A stretch of DNA of 64,000 bases from Loktanella fryxellensis (GTDB lineage: Bacteria > Pseudomonadota > Alphaproteobacteria > Rhodobacterales > Rhodobacteraceae). Below the pieces are notes generated by a model that did not search any database, was not told the origin of the DNA, and was given only the letters and a program-made list of their open reading frames with translations. The stretch's first letter is position 1; each line of letters begins with the position of its first letter. The position numbers and the translations under genes were made by a program. Shown one piece after another: positions 25,422-33,723 of this stretch. Location: NCBI RefSeq assembly GCF_900110065.1, contig NZ_FOCI01000009.1, forward strand, positions 62,001-126,000, given 5' to 3'.

Positions 25422-26299
25422 CGCATCAGATCATCGAGCTGCGCGAGGTCGCGGTAAGCGATCGTCAGCTTGCCCCCATCCTGCCCCGGCGTGTGATCGA
25501 TCGTCACCATCATGTGCAACGCGGCTGAAAGCTCGCGTTCCAGCATCACCGTGTCCGCGTCCTTGACGCGGGGGCGTCCCGCACGCTCGCCGGGGGCGCG
25601 CACGGGTTCGCTGGGTTTGCGTGCCAGCTTTTCCGCATCGCGCACCGACATCTGCCGCGTGATGATCTGCTGTGCCAGCGTCACGGCGTCGGGATGGCCG
25701 ACGAGTGTCCGCGCATGACCGGCCGTCAGTTTGCCGTCCGACAACCAGCCCAGCACGCTGTCTGGCAGGTTCAGAAGACGCATCTGATTTGCGATGTGAC
25801 TGCGCGATTTGCCGAGTGCCGTGGCAAGCTGGTCCTGCGTGTGGCCGAACCGCTCCATCAACTGCCGATAGCCTGCAGCCTCGTCCACCGGGTTCAGATC
25901 GGCACGCTGGATGTTCTCGATGATGGCGATTTCGAGAACTTCGGTATCGTTGAAATCCCGCACCAGGACCGGCAGCTCGTGCAACTGCGCCATCTGCGCG
26001 GCCCGCCAGCGGCGTTCACCTGCGACGATCTCGAACTTCGATGCGTCTTCTGGCGCGACACGTACGATCAGGGGTTGAATGACCCCCTTTTCGCGGATCG
26101 ACGCGGCCAGATCAGCCAATGCGTCGGCATCGAAGGTGCGGCGCGGCTGATCGGGATTGGGACGGATCCGCTCGATCGCGATGACCTGATCGGGGCGTTT
26201 AGCGCCAGATCTGGTATCTTCAGACTGGTCTATCGCAACATCTGCCATAAGGGCAGACAAACCGCGCCCGAGTCCACGGGTTTTCGGGGGCATGGACAT
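25403..26299 (-). CDS. parB: Chromosome partitioning protein ParB
   Basis: ParB is the CTP-dependent clamp that loads at parS and spreads to organise the origin. The 298-residue protein has the CTP-binding box GERRWRA (94-100) and ENIQRADLNP (128-137), a helix-turn-helix around 150-185 (QDQLATALGKSRSHIANQMR), and a C-terminal dimer domain. The N-terminal GLGRGLSALMAD is the usual ParA-stimulating segment. Its start overlaps the parA stop by one base. Two perfect parS sites lie within 3.3 kb upstream. Confidence 0.97.
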   Translation of the reverse strand: MSMPPKTRGLGRGLSALMADVAIDQSEDTRSGAKRPDQVIAIERIRPNPDQPRRTFDADALADLAASIREKGVIQPLIVRVAPEDASKFEIVAGERRWRAAQMAQLHELPVLVRDFNDTEVLEIAIIENIQRADLNPVDEAAGYRQLMERFGHTQDQLATALGKSRSHIANQMRLLNLPDSVLGWLSDGKLTAGHARTLVGHPDAVTLAQQIITRQMSVRDAEKLARKPSEPVRAPGERAGRPRVKDADTVMLERELSAALHMMVTIDHTPGQDGGKLTIAYRDLAQLDDLMRQLTGD

Positions 26300-27102
26300 C
26301 AGCTGACCTTCTGAAGTTGGGGATTGTCTTTCGCCATCAGCTCTCTTGCCAGTTGACGGTAGGCCTGACTGCCTGCGGACTGACTGTCGTAGGTGAGTGC
26401 TGGCATAGCAAAGGATGGCGCCTCGCTGAGCCTGACATTGCGCGGGATGACGGTCGTGAACACCAGCGCGCCGAGGTTTTCGCGGGCGTCAGCCTCGACC
26501 TGCTGGGACAGGTTGTTGCGCCGATCATACATCGTCAGAACGACACCCGCGATCCGCAGCGACGTATTGGCGGTCTGTCGGACCTCTCTGATCGTAAGCA
26601 TCAGCTGCGACAGACCTTCGAGAGCGAAGAACTCGCTTTGCAGTGGTACGATGACCGAATGTGCCGCGACCATGGCGTTCACTGTCAGGATGTTGAGCGA
26701 CGGCGGGCAATCGATCAGAATGTAGTCGAACCCGAACCTGTCCATCGGAAGCTGCCGCAGCGCATCGTGCAGCAGAAACGACCGCTTCTCGTTCGAGATC
26801 AGCTCGATATCCGCAGAACTGAGGTCTGTGGTTGCGGGAATGATCGAAAGGCGCGGAACAGTCGTGGGTTGGATCGCCTCGTCCGGCGTCGCATCGCCGG
26901 CCAGAAAGTCATAGGTCGTTACCGCACGCATCTGTGGCCCGATGCCAAGGCCGGTCGATGCGTTGCCCTGCGGATCGAGGTCGATCAGCAACACGGATTG
27001 CCCAAGCTCGGCCAAGGCCGCACCCAGATTGATCGTCGTGGTCGTCTTGCCCACCCCGCCCTTCTGGTTCGCAACGGCGATGATACGGGCGGCGTTAGTC
27101 AT
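26299..27102 (-). CDS. parA: Chromosome partitioning ATPase ParA
   Basis: A 267-residue Walker-type ATPase that moves ParB-parS complexes. The deviant Walker A box KGGVGKTTT is at 14-22, with LIDLDPQGNASTGLG and the Walker B-like YILIDCPPSL. The C-terminal part VIPRNVRLSEAPSFAMP is typical of chromosomal Soj/ParA. I chose the ATG giving MTNAARIIAVANQ; a TTG 30 bases earlier would lie deeper in rsmG. The gene overlaps the end of rsmG by 8 bases and runs straight into parB. Confidence 0.97.
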   Translation of the reverse strand: MTNAARIIAVANQKGGVGKTTTTINLGAALAELGQSVLLIDLDPQGNASTGLGIGPQMRAVTTYDFLAGDATPDEAIQPTTVPRLSIIPATTDLSSADIELISNEKRSFLLHDALRQLPMDRFGFDYILIDCPPSLNILTVNAMVAAHSVIVPLQSEFFALEGLSQLMLTIREVRQTANTSLRIAGVVLTMYDRRNNLSQQVEADARENLGALVFTTVIPRNVRLSEAPSFAMPALTYDSQSAGSQAYRQLARELMAKDNPQLQKVS

Positions 27103-27718
27103 GGGTGCCACGCTGGATATTCCTGATGTCAAGGATGCAGGCGTCTGGGTCTGTTACGCTTGGGCGAGCGGATAGGTCGAAAGCCCAGTTGCGACGCGCC
27201 AAGACAACCTCGTCATCGTAGGAGCGGCCTTTTTGGAACAGCGCGACGCCGTCATGATGCATCAGGCGCGACGCAAATTCCAGAAGGTTCGGCAATGGTG
27301 CAAGGGCACGCGCCGTCACGACGTCGGCCGCAAGATGTTCGACGGCCTCGATCCTGTCCGCCCTGACCGTGGCGGACAGTGTCAGGCGCCGGATCACCGT
27401 TCGCAGGAAGGCGGCCTTGCGTTGATCGCTCTCGATCAGGATGAACGACAGATCCGGGCGCGCCACCTTTGCCATGATCGCCAGCACCAGTCCGGGGAGA
27501 CCACCCCCACTCCCCAGATCCACGACACGTTTGGCGGAAATGGGCAAGAGAGCAAAAAGTTGAGCAGAATCGGCGATGTGCCGGTCCCAGATATCGGTCG
27601 TCGTCGAGGGTGCGATCAGATTGATCTTACGCGTCCATTGCAGCAACAGATCGTGATACACCGACAAGTTGTCCTGTGTTTCACGTGAAACATCGGCGAG
27701 TCCGTCCCACGTCGCCAT
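27095..27718 (-). CDS. rsmG: 16S rRNA (guanine-527-N7)-methyltransferase RsmG
   Basis: Methylates G527 of 16S rRNA. The 207-residue protein has the SAM motif VVDLGSGGGLPGLVLA near 65-80 and LIESDQRKAAFLR; KINLIAPST and ALAPLPNLLEFA also fit. It starts at the stop of mnmG (1-base overlap) in the usual mnmG-rsmG-parA order. A perfect parS site falls within its first codons, where it encodes DVSRET. Confidence 0.96.
   Translation of the reverse strand: MATWDGLADVSRETQDNLSVYHDLLLQWTRKINLIAPSTTTDIWDRHIADSAQLFALLPISAKRVVDLGSGGGLPGLVLAIMAKVARPDLSFILIESDQRKAAFLRTVIRRLTLSATVRADRIEAVEHLAADVVTARALAPLPNLLEFASRLMHHDGVALFQKGRSYDDEVVLARRNWAFDLSARPSVTDPDACILDIRNIQRGTHD
27677..27692. other. parS centromere site 1, inside rsmG
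   Basis: TGTTTCACGTGAAACA, a perfect match to the bacterial parS consensus and a perfect 16-base palindrome. It lies in the 5' coding part of rsmG and about 1.4 kb from the start of parB. ParB should load here. Distance to the proposed origin is about 5 kb. Confidence 0.93.
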
Positions 27719-29589
27719 CAGATGGCACGGCCCAGCACCGCTTTGCGCAAGGCGGCCGAAATCAGCAGGGTCGCGGCTGGCGTCATCCCTTCGATATGTC
27801 GCAACTGTGCCATATTGCCGGGACGCGTGCGGGCAAGTTTCAGCTTGAGTTCGTTCGACAGCCCGGACAGGCCTTCGAATGCGAAGTCTGCGGGGATCAC
27901 TGTGCCTTCATCCTGTTGCAGCGCGGCGATATCCCGCTCCTGCCGTTTGATATAATGCGCATAGAGCGCATCGTTCCGGATCTGGGCGCCGACGATCGGG
28001 CTGATGCTTTGCAAATCAGGCTGTAGCGACGTCAGCACGTCGAATGTCACGTCGCTCAACGACAGCGCCGCAAGCGCGCTGCGGCGCGGGCTTTCGGGAT
28101 TGATGTTGACCCCGGCATCGGACAGATCGGCGGCGGACAGATCGATTTTGCTCAGCACCTCGCGTGCATCGTTCATCGCCTGTATCTTGTCAATAAAGCT
28201 CGCCCACCGCAGATCATCGACAAGGCCAAGGTCGCGACCCAGCGGCGTGAGGCGCTGGTCCGCATTGTCGGCGCGCAGGACCAGTCGAAACTCTGCCCGC
28301 GACGTGAACATGCGATATGGCTCGGTGACACCGGCACGCGTCAGATCGTCGATCATAACGCCGATATAGGATGTGGCACGGCTGAAAATCAAGGGCGTGT
28401 CCCCCCGCGCCTGACGTGCGGCGTTCAGCCCGGCGACCAGACCTTGGGCCGCGGCCTCTTCATATCCTGTTGTGCCATTGATCTGGCCTGCAAGGAATAG
28501 ACCCGGACACATCCGCAGTTCCAGAGTCTGAGTCAGATTGCGCGGATCGACGTAGTCGTACTCGATCGCATACCCAGGCTGCAGGATTTTCGCCTGCTCC
28601 AGCCCCATGATCGAATGGACATAGTCCTCCTGCACATCTACGGGCAGCGACGTCGAGATCCCGTTGGGATAGACGGTATCCGTCGTCAGGCCTTCGGGTT
28701 CGAGGAAGATCTGATGCGACGACTTATCCGCAAAGCGCGTCACCTTGTCTTCGATGGACGGGCAATAGCGTGGGCCGAAACCGGAAATATGGCCGCCGTA
28801 CATGGCTGACCGACCCAGATTGTTTCGGATGATGTCGTGCGTGCGCTCATTCGTATGCGTCACGCCGCAGGCGATCTGACGCGCCGTAACCGCAGTCGAC
28901 ATGAAGGAAAACAAACTTGGTTCGGCATCGCCGTCCTGCACGGACAGGCGATCCCAGTGAATGCTCCGCCCATCCAGCCGCGGGGGTGTCCCCGTCTTGA
29001 GCCGCCCCATGGTCAGACCCAGATCATCCAGACGCTCTGCCATGCGGACCGCGGCCCGGTCGCCCATGCGTCCACCAGCGTGGGTCTGATCGCCGATGTG
29101 AATCACGCCTCGGAGGAACGTGCCAGTGGTCAAAACCATGGTCCGGGTCATCATCCGTGTTCCGTCAGCCAAAACAGCCGCAGAAATCGTCGTCGCGTCG
29201 CATTCGAAATCGACAACCTCGCCGATGATGACGTCAAGCGCCGGTTGTCGCGCAATTACATGCTGCATCGCGGCCCGGTAGAGTGCCCGATCAGACTGCG
29301 TCCGCGGCCCCTGAACCGCAGGCCCCTTCGTTCGGTTCAACAGGCGGAATTGGATGCCAGAGACATCCGCGACCCGTCCCATGGCACCGCCAAGCGCGTC
29401 GATCTCGCGAACCAGATGGCCTTTGCCGAGCCCACCGATCGCTGGATTGCAGGACATCGTCCCAATGCCGGCCTGATCAAGCGTCACCAGCGCCGTGACA
29501 GCGCCACTACGCGCCGCTGCAAGGGCAGCCTCGCATCCGGCGTGACCGCCGCCGACGACGATGACGTCGTAATGTTTCACGTGAAACAT
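27718..29589 (-). CDS. mnmG: tRNA uridine-5-carboxymethylaminomethyl modification enzyme MnmG (GidA)
   Basis: With MnmE, forms the cmnm5U34 modification of certain tRNAs, using FAD. The 623-residue protein has the FAD-binding [12 protein letters not shown] at 11-22, the family runs [20 protein letters not shown] and [15 protein letters not shown], and the C-terminal helical domain ending in [16 protein letters not shown]. Its first six codons (MFHVKH) are read from a perfect parS site. Only three bases separate it from mnmE upstream. Confidence 0.97.
   Translation of the reverse strand: MFHVKHYDVIVVGGGHAGCEAALAAARSGAVTALVTLDQAGIGTMSCNPAIGGLGKGHLVREIDALGGAMGRVADVSGIQFRLLNRTKGPAVQGPRTQSDRALYRAAMQHVIARQPALDVIIGEVVDFECDATTISAAVLADGTRMMTRTMVLTTGTFLRGVIHIGDQTHAGGRMGDRAAVRMAERLDDLGLTMGRLKTGTPPRLDGRSIHWDRLSVQDGDAEPSLFSFMSTAVTARQIACGVTHTNERTHDIIRNNLGRSAMYGGHISGFGPRYCPSIEDKVTRFADKSSHQIFLEPEGLTTDTVYPNGISTSLPVDVQEDYVHSIMGLEQAKILQPGYAIEYDYVDPRNLTQTLELRMCPGLFLAGQINGTTGYEEAAAQGLVAGLNAARQARGDTPLIFSRATSYIGVMIDDLTRAGVTEPYRMFTSRAEFRLVLRADNADQRLTPLGRDLGLVDDLRWASFIDKIQAMNDAREVLSKIDLSAADLSDAGVNINPESPRRSALAALSLSDVTFDVLTSLQPDLQSISPIVGAQIRNDALYAHYIKRQERDIAALQQDEGTVIPADFAFEGLSGLSNELKLKLARTRPGNMAQLRHIEGMTPAATLLISAALRKAVLGRAI
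29573..29588. other. parS centromere site 2, at the mnmG start codon
   Basis: TGTTTCACGTGAAACA again, exact. It overlaps the mnmG ATG, so binding of ParB would cover the translation start and the mnmE-mnmG junction. It is 1.9 kb from the first parS and about 3.2 kb from the origin region. Confidence 0.93.
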
Positions 29590-29592
29590 CGC

Positions 29593-30870
29593 CTATTTCC
29601 CAATGCAAAAACTGCGAAAGATCTCGTCCAGAAGGTCCTCTACATCTACCCGCCCCACGATCATGTCAACCGCGCGCGTCGCTGCCCTGATGTCCTCCGC
29701 CATCAAATCGGACGGCCCAACTACATTGATGGATGCCAGAGCATCATCGATATAATCGCAAGCCGACGTCATTGCAGCCAAATGCCGTTCACGGATCGCA
29801 AGGCCTGCGTTGGCAGAACGTGCGGTCAACGTTTGCGTGACGGTTGTGATCATCGCATCCACACCGTGCCCCGTCAGACCGGACACGCCGTCGCCGGCCT
29901 CATCGACCTTGGCGCGCACCAGCAGATCGCCAGGCTGCAAGGGTAGCGGGATCTGATCCCCTTCTTCCAACAAAAAGATCCGCAGGTCCGCGGCACGCGC
30001 ACGTTCCAAAGCCAGATCGACACCGAGGCGTTCGACGACATCCTCCGTCTCTCGGATACCTGCCGTATCGAGCATGGTGACCGGCAGCCCATCAAGATCC
30101 ATGCGAACCTCGATCACGTCGCGCGTTGTGCCGGCGATATCTGACGTGATGGCAGCCGGACGACCGGCAAGCCTGTTGAGCAGCGTCGATTTTCCGACAT
30201 TCGGTCGCCCGACGATCGCCACTTCATACCCCGTCCGGATGCGTTCCGCTGACCCTGCCCCGTCGATCTGCCTCGTCAGATCGGCACGCGTGCGCCTCAA
30301 CAGAATTTCGACATCGGGCAGGATGTCGACCGGCACATCCTCATCGACGAAATCGATCGTCGCCTCGATCAATGCCGCAGCCCGGATCAGGTTCAGACGC
30401 CAGCGTTCTGCAAGTGTCCCGAGTGCACCTGAAAAAACACGGACGGCCTGACGTCGTTGCGCCTCCGTCTCGGCATCGATCAGATCGGCCAGACCTTCGA
30501 CCTGGGCGAGGTCAAGCCGTCCATTGTCCAGCGCGCGACGGGTGAATTCCCCCGGGCCAGCTGGACGCGCCCCACGATCCGACAAACACCGCGAGACCGC
30601 CGTCACGACAGCGGTACTGCCATGCACCTGAAATTCCACGACTTCTTCACCGGTGAAACTCTGACCTGCCGCAAATCGCAAGACGAGGGCCTGATCCAGC
30701 ACGACACCCTCGCTGTCGCGCAAGACACGCAGCCCGCGCGACTGGGGCAGACCGACCATCATCCGGCCTGCAATCGTCGCGGCATCCGGTCCCGACAGCC
30801 GTATCACCGCCACGCCCGCCCGTCCCGGCGCAGTGGCCAGCGCATGGATCGTATCGGTCACGGCCACCAT
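29593..30870 (-). CDS. mnmE: tRNA modification GTPase MnmE (TrmE)
   Basis: Partner of MnmG in tRNA wobble-uridine modification. The 425-residue protein has the N-terminal folate-binding domain ([20 protein letters not shown], then [20 protein letters not shown]), a G domain with [14 protein letters not shown] (G1, 221-234), [10 protein letters not shown] (G2) and LDTAGIRE (G3), and the family C-terminal CIGK (Cys422). The G domain appears slightly compact, with few residues in the G4/G5 region ([12 protein letters not shown]), where the usual NKxD is VRAKVD. Located between rho and mnmG in a typical alphaproteobacterial order. Confidence 0.95.
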   Translation of the reverse strand: MVAVTDTIHALATAPGRAGVAVIRLSGPDAATIAGRMMVGLPQSRGLRVLRDSEGVVLDQALVLRFAAGQSFTGEEVVEFQVHGSTAVVTAVSRCLSDRGARPAGPGEFTRRALDNGRLDLAQVEGLADLIDAETEAQRRQAVRVFSGALGTLAERWRLNLIRAAALIEATIDFVDEDVPVDILPDVEILLRRTRADLTRQIDGAGSAERIRTGYEVAIVGRPNVGKSTLLNRLAGRPAAITSDIAGTTRDVIEVRMDLDGLPVTMLDTAGIRETEDVVERLGVDLALERARAADLRIFLLEEGDQIPLPLQPGDLLVRAKVDEAGDGVSGLTGHGVDAMITTVTQTLTARSANAGLAIRERHLAAMTSACDYIDDALASINVVGPSDLMAEDIRAATRAVDMIVGRVDVEDLLDEIFRSFCIGK

Positions 30871-30885
30871 AAGGGCATCATCCGA

Positions 30886-32160
30886 TCAGGTATTCATCGA
30901 GTCGAAGAAATCGGCGTTCGTCTTGGTCTGCTTCAGCTTGCCGATCAGGAACTCGATGGCGTCGGTCGTGCCCATCGGGTTCAGGATGCGCCGCAGCACA
31001 TAGGTCTTGGCCAGATCGCTCTTGTCCACCAGCAGCTCTTCCTTGCGTGTGCCGGATTTCAGGATGTCCATCGCCGGGAACACCCGCTTGTCGGCCACCT
31101 TGCGGTCCAGCACGATCTCGGAGTTGCCGGTGCCCTTGAATTCCTCGAAGATCACTTCGTCCATCCGCGATCCGGTATCGATCAGCGCGGTTGCGATGAT
31201 GGTCAACGACCCGCCCTCTTCGATGTTGCGTGCCGCACCAAAGAACCGCTTGGGCCGCTGCAACGCGTTGGCGTCCACACCACCGGTCAGGACCTTGCCA
31301 GACGACGGAACCGTCGTGTTGAATGCACGTCCAAGGCGGGTGATCGAATCCAGCAGGATGACGACGTCGCGCTTGTGCTCGACCAACCGCTTTGCCTTTT
31401 CGATGACCATTTCCGACACGGCCACGTGACGCGTCGCAGGCTCGTCAAAGGTCGAAGAGACGACCTCGCCCTTCACGCTGCGCTGCATATCGGTGACTTC
31501 CTCCGGCCGTTCGTCGATCAGCAGGACGATCAGATAGATCTCCGGGTGATTCTTCTCGATCGAATGCGCGATATTCTGCAACAGCACCGTCTTGCCGGTG
31601 CGCGGTGGTGCGACGATCAACGACCGCTGACCCTTGCCGATCGGCGACACGAGGTCGATGATCCGTGCGGACCGATCCTTCTTGTCGTGCTCGCTGTCCA
31701 CTTCCATCTTCAACCGCTCATCCGGATACAGCGGCGTCAGGTTTTCGAAAGCGACCTTGTGCTTGGTCTTCTCGGGGTCCTCGAAATTGATCTTCTCGAC
31801 CGTCTTCAGGGCAAAATATCGTTCGTTGTCATTGGGTTCCCGCATGGTCCCTTCCACCGTATCGCCGGTTGACAGCGAATACTGCCGGATCATCTCGGGT
31901 GAGACGTAGATGTCATCGGGTCCGGGCAGATAGTTCGCACCGGGCGAGCGCAGGAAACCGAAACCGTCCTGCAGCACCTCCAGCACGCCATCGCCGCCGA
32001 TCAGCCACTCCTCGTCGGCGCGCTCGCGCAGGATCGCGAACATCATGTCGCCCTTGCGCATCGTCGAGGCGTTCTCGATCTCCAGCTCTTCGGCCATGGC
32101 CAGAAGATCCTTGGGACTCTGTGCCTTGAGGTCGGCGAGGTTCAGACGGTGTTCGGACAT
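30886..32160 (-). CDS. rho: Transcription termination factor Rho
   Basis: Hexameric RNA helicase that ends transcription. From [12 protein letters not shown], the 424-residue protein has the N-terminal helical and cold-shock RNA-binding domains ([20 protein letters not shown] at 66-85), the P-loop [11 protein letters not shown] (185-195), [12 protein letters not shown] and the R-loop [20 protein letters not shown]. An in-frame extension upstream of the ATG is not family-like. A 123-base leader separates it from hemJ; Rho genes often self-regulate there, but no attenuator can be shown by eye. Confidence 0.97.
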   Translation of the reverse strand: MSEHRLNLADLKAQSPKDLLAMAEELEIENASTMRKGDMMFAILRERADEEWLIGGDGVLEVLQDGFGFLRSPGANYLPGPDDIYVSPEMIRQYSLSTGDTVEGTMREPNDNERYFALKTVEKINFEDPEKTKHKVAFENLTPLYPDERLKMEVDSEHDKKDRSARIIDLVSPIGKGQRSLIVAPPRTGKTVLLQNIAHSIEKNHPEIYLIVLLIDERPEEVTDMQRSVKGEVVSSTFDEPATRHVAVSEMVIEKAKRLVEHKRDVVILLDSITRLGRAFNTTVPSSGKVLTGGVDANALQRPKRFFGAARNIEEGGSLTIIATALIDTGSRMDEVIFEEFKGTGNSEIVLDRKVADKRVFPAMDILKSGTRKEELLVDKSDLAKTYVLRRILNPMGTTDAIEFLIGKLKQTKTNADFFDSMNT

Positions 32161-32283
32161 GGGGATATGGTTCCAGACGCTATGACGGGCGCTTCGCAAA
32201 AGGACAGGACAGGAAAACGTCAACGCCCGGACGGGCAACGCCCTTTCCGCATAGTCGTCCATCAGGTCAAAGTCAATCTGGCC

Positions 32284-32730
32284 TCAGAACGGCTTCACGA
32301 TCACGGCGATCACGGCGATCACCATCAGCACCGTCGGCACCTCGTTGGCCATGCGATAGGTGCGACCACTGCGCGTGTTCCGCCCCTCGGCGAACTCGCG
32401 TCGCCGGCCCGCCATCCACATATGCGCCGCCGTCATGGCCATGACTGCGCCCAGCTTGGCCCAGCCCCACACCGCCCCGAAATCAAGGCCGCCCATCCCG
32501 ACCATCAGTCCACCACAGACCCAGGCCACGATCATCGACGGATTCATGATTAGGCGCAGCAGTTTTTGTTCCATGACCCGGAACGTCTTGTCGACGTCGG
32601 ACCCCACCTTGGCCTGTTCCGCATGATACACGAAAAGCCGCGGCAAATAGAACAAGCCCGCCATCCATGCGATCACCGCCATGACATGAAGGGCCTTGAT
32701 CCAATCGTAATAAGGCAGAAGCCAGCCCAT
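32284..32730 (-). CDS. hemJ: Protoporphyrinogen IX oxidase HemJ
   Basis: HemJ is the membrane enzyme replacing HemG/HemY in most alphaproteobacteria for protoporphyrinogen oxidation. The 148-residue protein has four to five membrane segments, the N-terminal DWIKALHVMAVIAWMAGLFY with a conserved His15, YLPRLFVYH and the C-terminal RTYRMANEVPTVLMV. It is the last gene before the proposed origin and points away from it. Confidence 0.93.
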   Translation of the reverse strand: MGWLLPYYDWIKALHVMAVIAWMAGLFYLPRLFVYHAEQAKVGSDVDKTFRVMEQKLLRLIMNPSMIVAWVCGGLMVGMGGLDFGAVWGWAKLGAVMAMTAAHMWMAGRRREFAEGRNTRSGRTYRMANEVPTVLMVIAVIAVIVKPF

Positions 32731-32817
32731 GATCTTGTCCCCATCCCAGCACGCTCTCTTCCTTAAAGAATAAAGATAGAAAGAAAAGATGATGATGATT
32801 TAGGTAGGACCAGAATC

Positions 32818-32826
32818 TGTGGATCA
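32818..32826 (-). promoter_or_regulatory. DnaA-box-like site, one mismatch
   Basis: TGTGGATCA, which is TGATCCACA on the minus strand; one base from the TTATCCACA consensus. It lies between the two AT-rich blocks. Confidence 0.6.
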
Positions 32827-32843
32827 AATCTTCATCCAGAGCT

Positions 32844-32852
32844 TTGTCCACA
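32844..32852 (+). promoter_or_regulatory. DnaA-box-like site, one mismatch
   Basis: TTGTCCACA, one base from consensus, 17 bases from the preceding inverted site, the pair facing each other. Confidence 0.65.
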
Positions 32853-32981
32853 GGACGTGTCGGACCGAACCCAGACATTGTCGGTTTGCTAATCGGTTAA
32901 ATGTAATAGAATCAATGATATATGATATATTTTTCGAACGACTTCCCGTCCATCTCGGGTTGACTCCCGGACACGTGAAAG

Positions 32982-32990
32982 CTGTCCACA
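32982..32990 (+). promoter_or_regulatory. Weak DnaA-box-like site
   Basis: CTGTCCACA, two bases from consensus; a further, weaker CCGTCCACA follows at 33004-33012. Both face the same way as the perfect box. Confidence 0.4.
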
Positions 32991-33115
32991 CCCCCGACTT
33001 GTCCCGTCCACATCTTAAGGATCTGTTCATGATCATGAAGGTTGTCCCCCGCACCACGCCCGTTCTCAGGACGTGCGCCGGATTCCGGCATATCGTGCCC
33101 ACATGTCACCCCCGG

Positions 33116-33124
33116 TTATCCACA
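33116..33124 (+). promoter_or_regulatory. Perfect DnaA box at the maf start
   Basis: TTATCCACA, exact consensus. Its last base is the A of the maf start codon, so DnaA bound here would cover the maf translation-initiation region. Confidence 0.8.
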
Positions 33125-33723
33125 TGACTCAGCCCCTCATCCTCGCCAGCGGATCGGCGATCCGGGCGACGCTGCTGCGCAACGCCGGTGTCGCTTTCGA
33201 CATCGTAAAGCCACGCGTCGACGAGGATGCAATCCGCGCGGCCCTTCAGGCAGAGGAGGCCACGCCCCGCGATGTGGCCGACACCCTGGCCGAGATGAAG
33301 GCCTCCCGCGTCGCTGCGCGCCACCCCGACGCCATCGTCATCGGGTGCGATCAGGTGCTGGCGCTGGGGTCGGACATCCTGTCGAAACCCACCTCACCCG
33401 CCGAGGCCACAGCACAGCTGACAGCCTTGCGCGGACGGTCGCATCAGCTGCTGTCCGCCGCCGTCATCTATGCCGAAGGCCGACCGCAATGGCGTCATGT
33501 CGGTGTGGTCCGCCTGCACATGCGCGACGCAAGCGACGCCTATCTGGCCGATTACGTCGCCCGGAACTGGGACGAGATCCGGCAGTGCGTCGGCAGTTAT
33601 CAACTCGAGGCCGAAGGCGTGCGGTTGTTCACCCGGATCGAAGGGGATTACTTCAATGTCCTTGGTCTCCCCCTGCTGGAGCTCTTGTCATATCTGACGT
33701 TGCGCGGGACACTCGCCGGATGA
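33124..33723 (+). CDS. Maf-family nucleoside triphosphate pyrophosphatase
   Basis: Maf proteins hydrolyse dTTP, UTP or modified pyrimidine triphosphates. The 199-residue product opens with the signature PLILASGSAIRATLLRNAGV and has the catalytic GCDQVLALG and the late QLEAEGVRLF. I set the start at MTQPLILASGS; the longer frame from 33073 would run into the origin and gives unlike residues. It is the first gene to the right of the origin and overlaps aroE by 4 bases. Confidence 0.92.
   Translation: MTQPLILASGSAIRATLLRNAGVAFDIVKPRVDEDAIRAALQAEEATPRDVADTLAEMKASRVAARHPDAIVIGCDQVLALGSDILSKPTSPAEATAQLTALRGRSHQLLSAAVIYAEGRPQWRHVGVVRLHMRDASDAYLADYVARNWDEIRQCVGSYQLEAEGVRLFTRIEGDYFNVLGLPLLELLSYLTLRGTLAG

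Larger units (their letters stand above)
32731..33124. other. Probable chromosomal replication origin (oriC)
   Basis: Gene-free gap between divergent hemJ and maf. Two AT-rich blocks stand out, 32761-32810 (15 of 50 bases G or C) and 32881-32940 (17 of 60), against a background near 65%. DnaA-box-like sites: TGTGGATCA (minus), TTGTCCACA, CTGTCCACA, CCGTCCACA and one exact TTATCCACA at the right edge. The flanks (rho, mnmEG, rsmG, parAB to the left; maf, aroE, coaE, dnaQ to the right) match origin-proximal order known in alphaproteobacteria. Basis: sequence pattern plus known synteny; replication initiation itself is inference. Confidence 0.82.

Noticed and set aside
32788-32799. Four GAT repeats in the origin as a DnaA-trio element
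   Set aside because: Known DnaA-trios read GAT in the 3'-5' direction; this run reads GAT 5'-3' and does not have the needed orientation or frame next to a DnaA box.
32881-32940. CtrA sites (TTAA-N7-TTAA) in the origin
   Set aside because: TTAA occurs, but no pair at the required spacing is visible.
33073-33123. Upstream ATG start for maf (MRRIPAYRAHMS...)
   Set aside because: The added 17 residues do not resemble Maf N-termini, which begin just before LILASGS, and the sequence belongs to the origin region.
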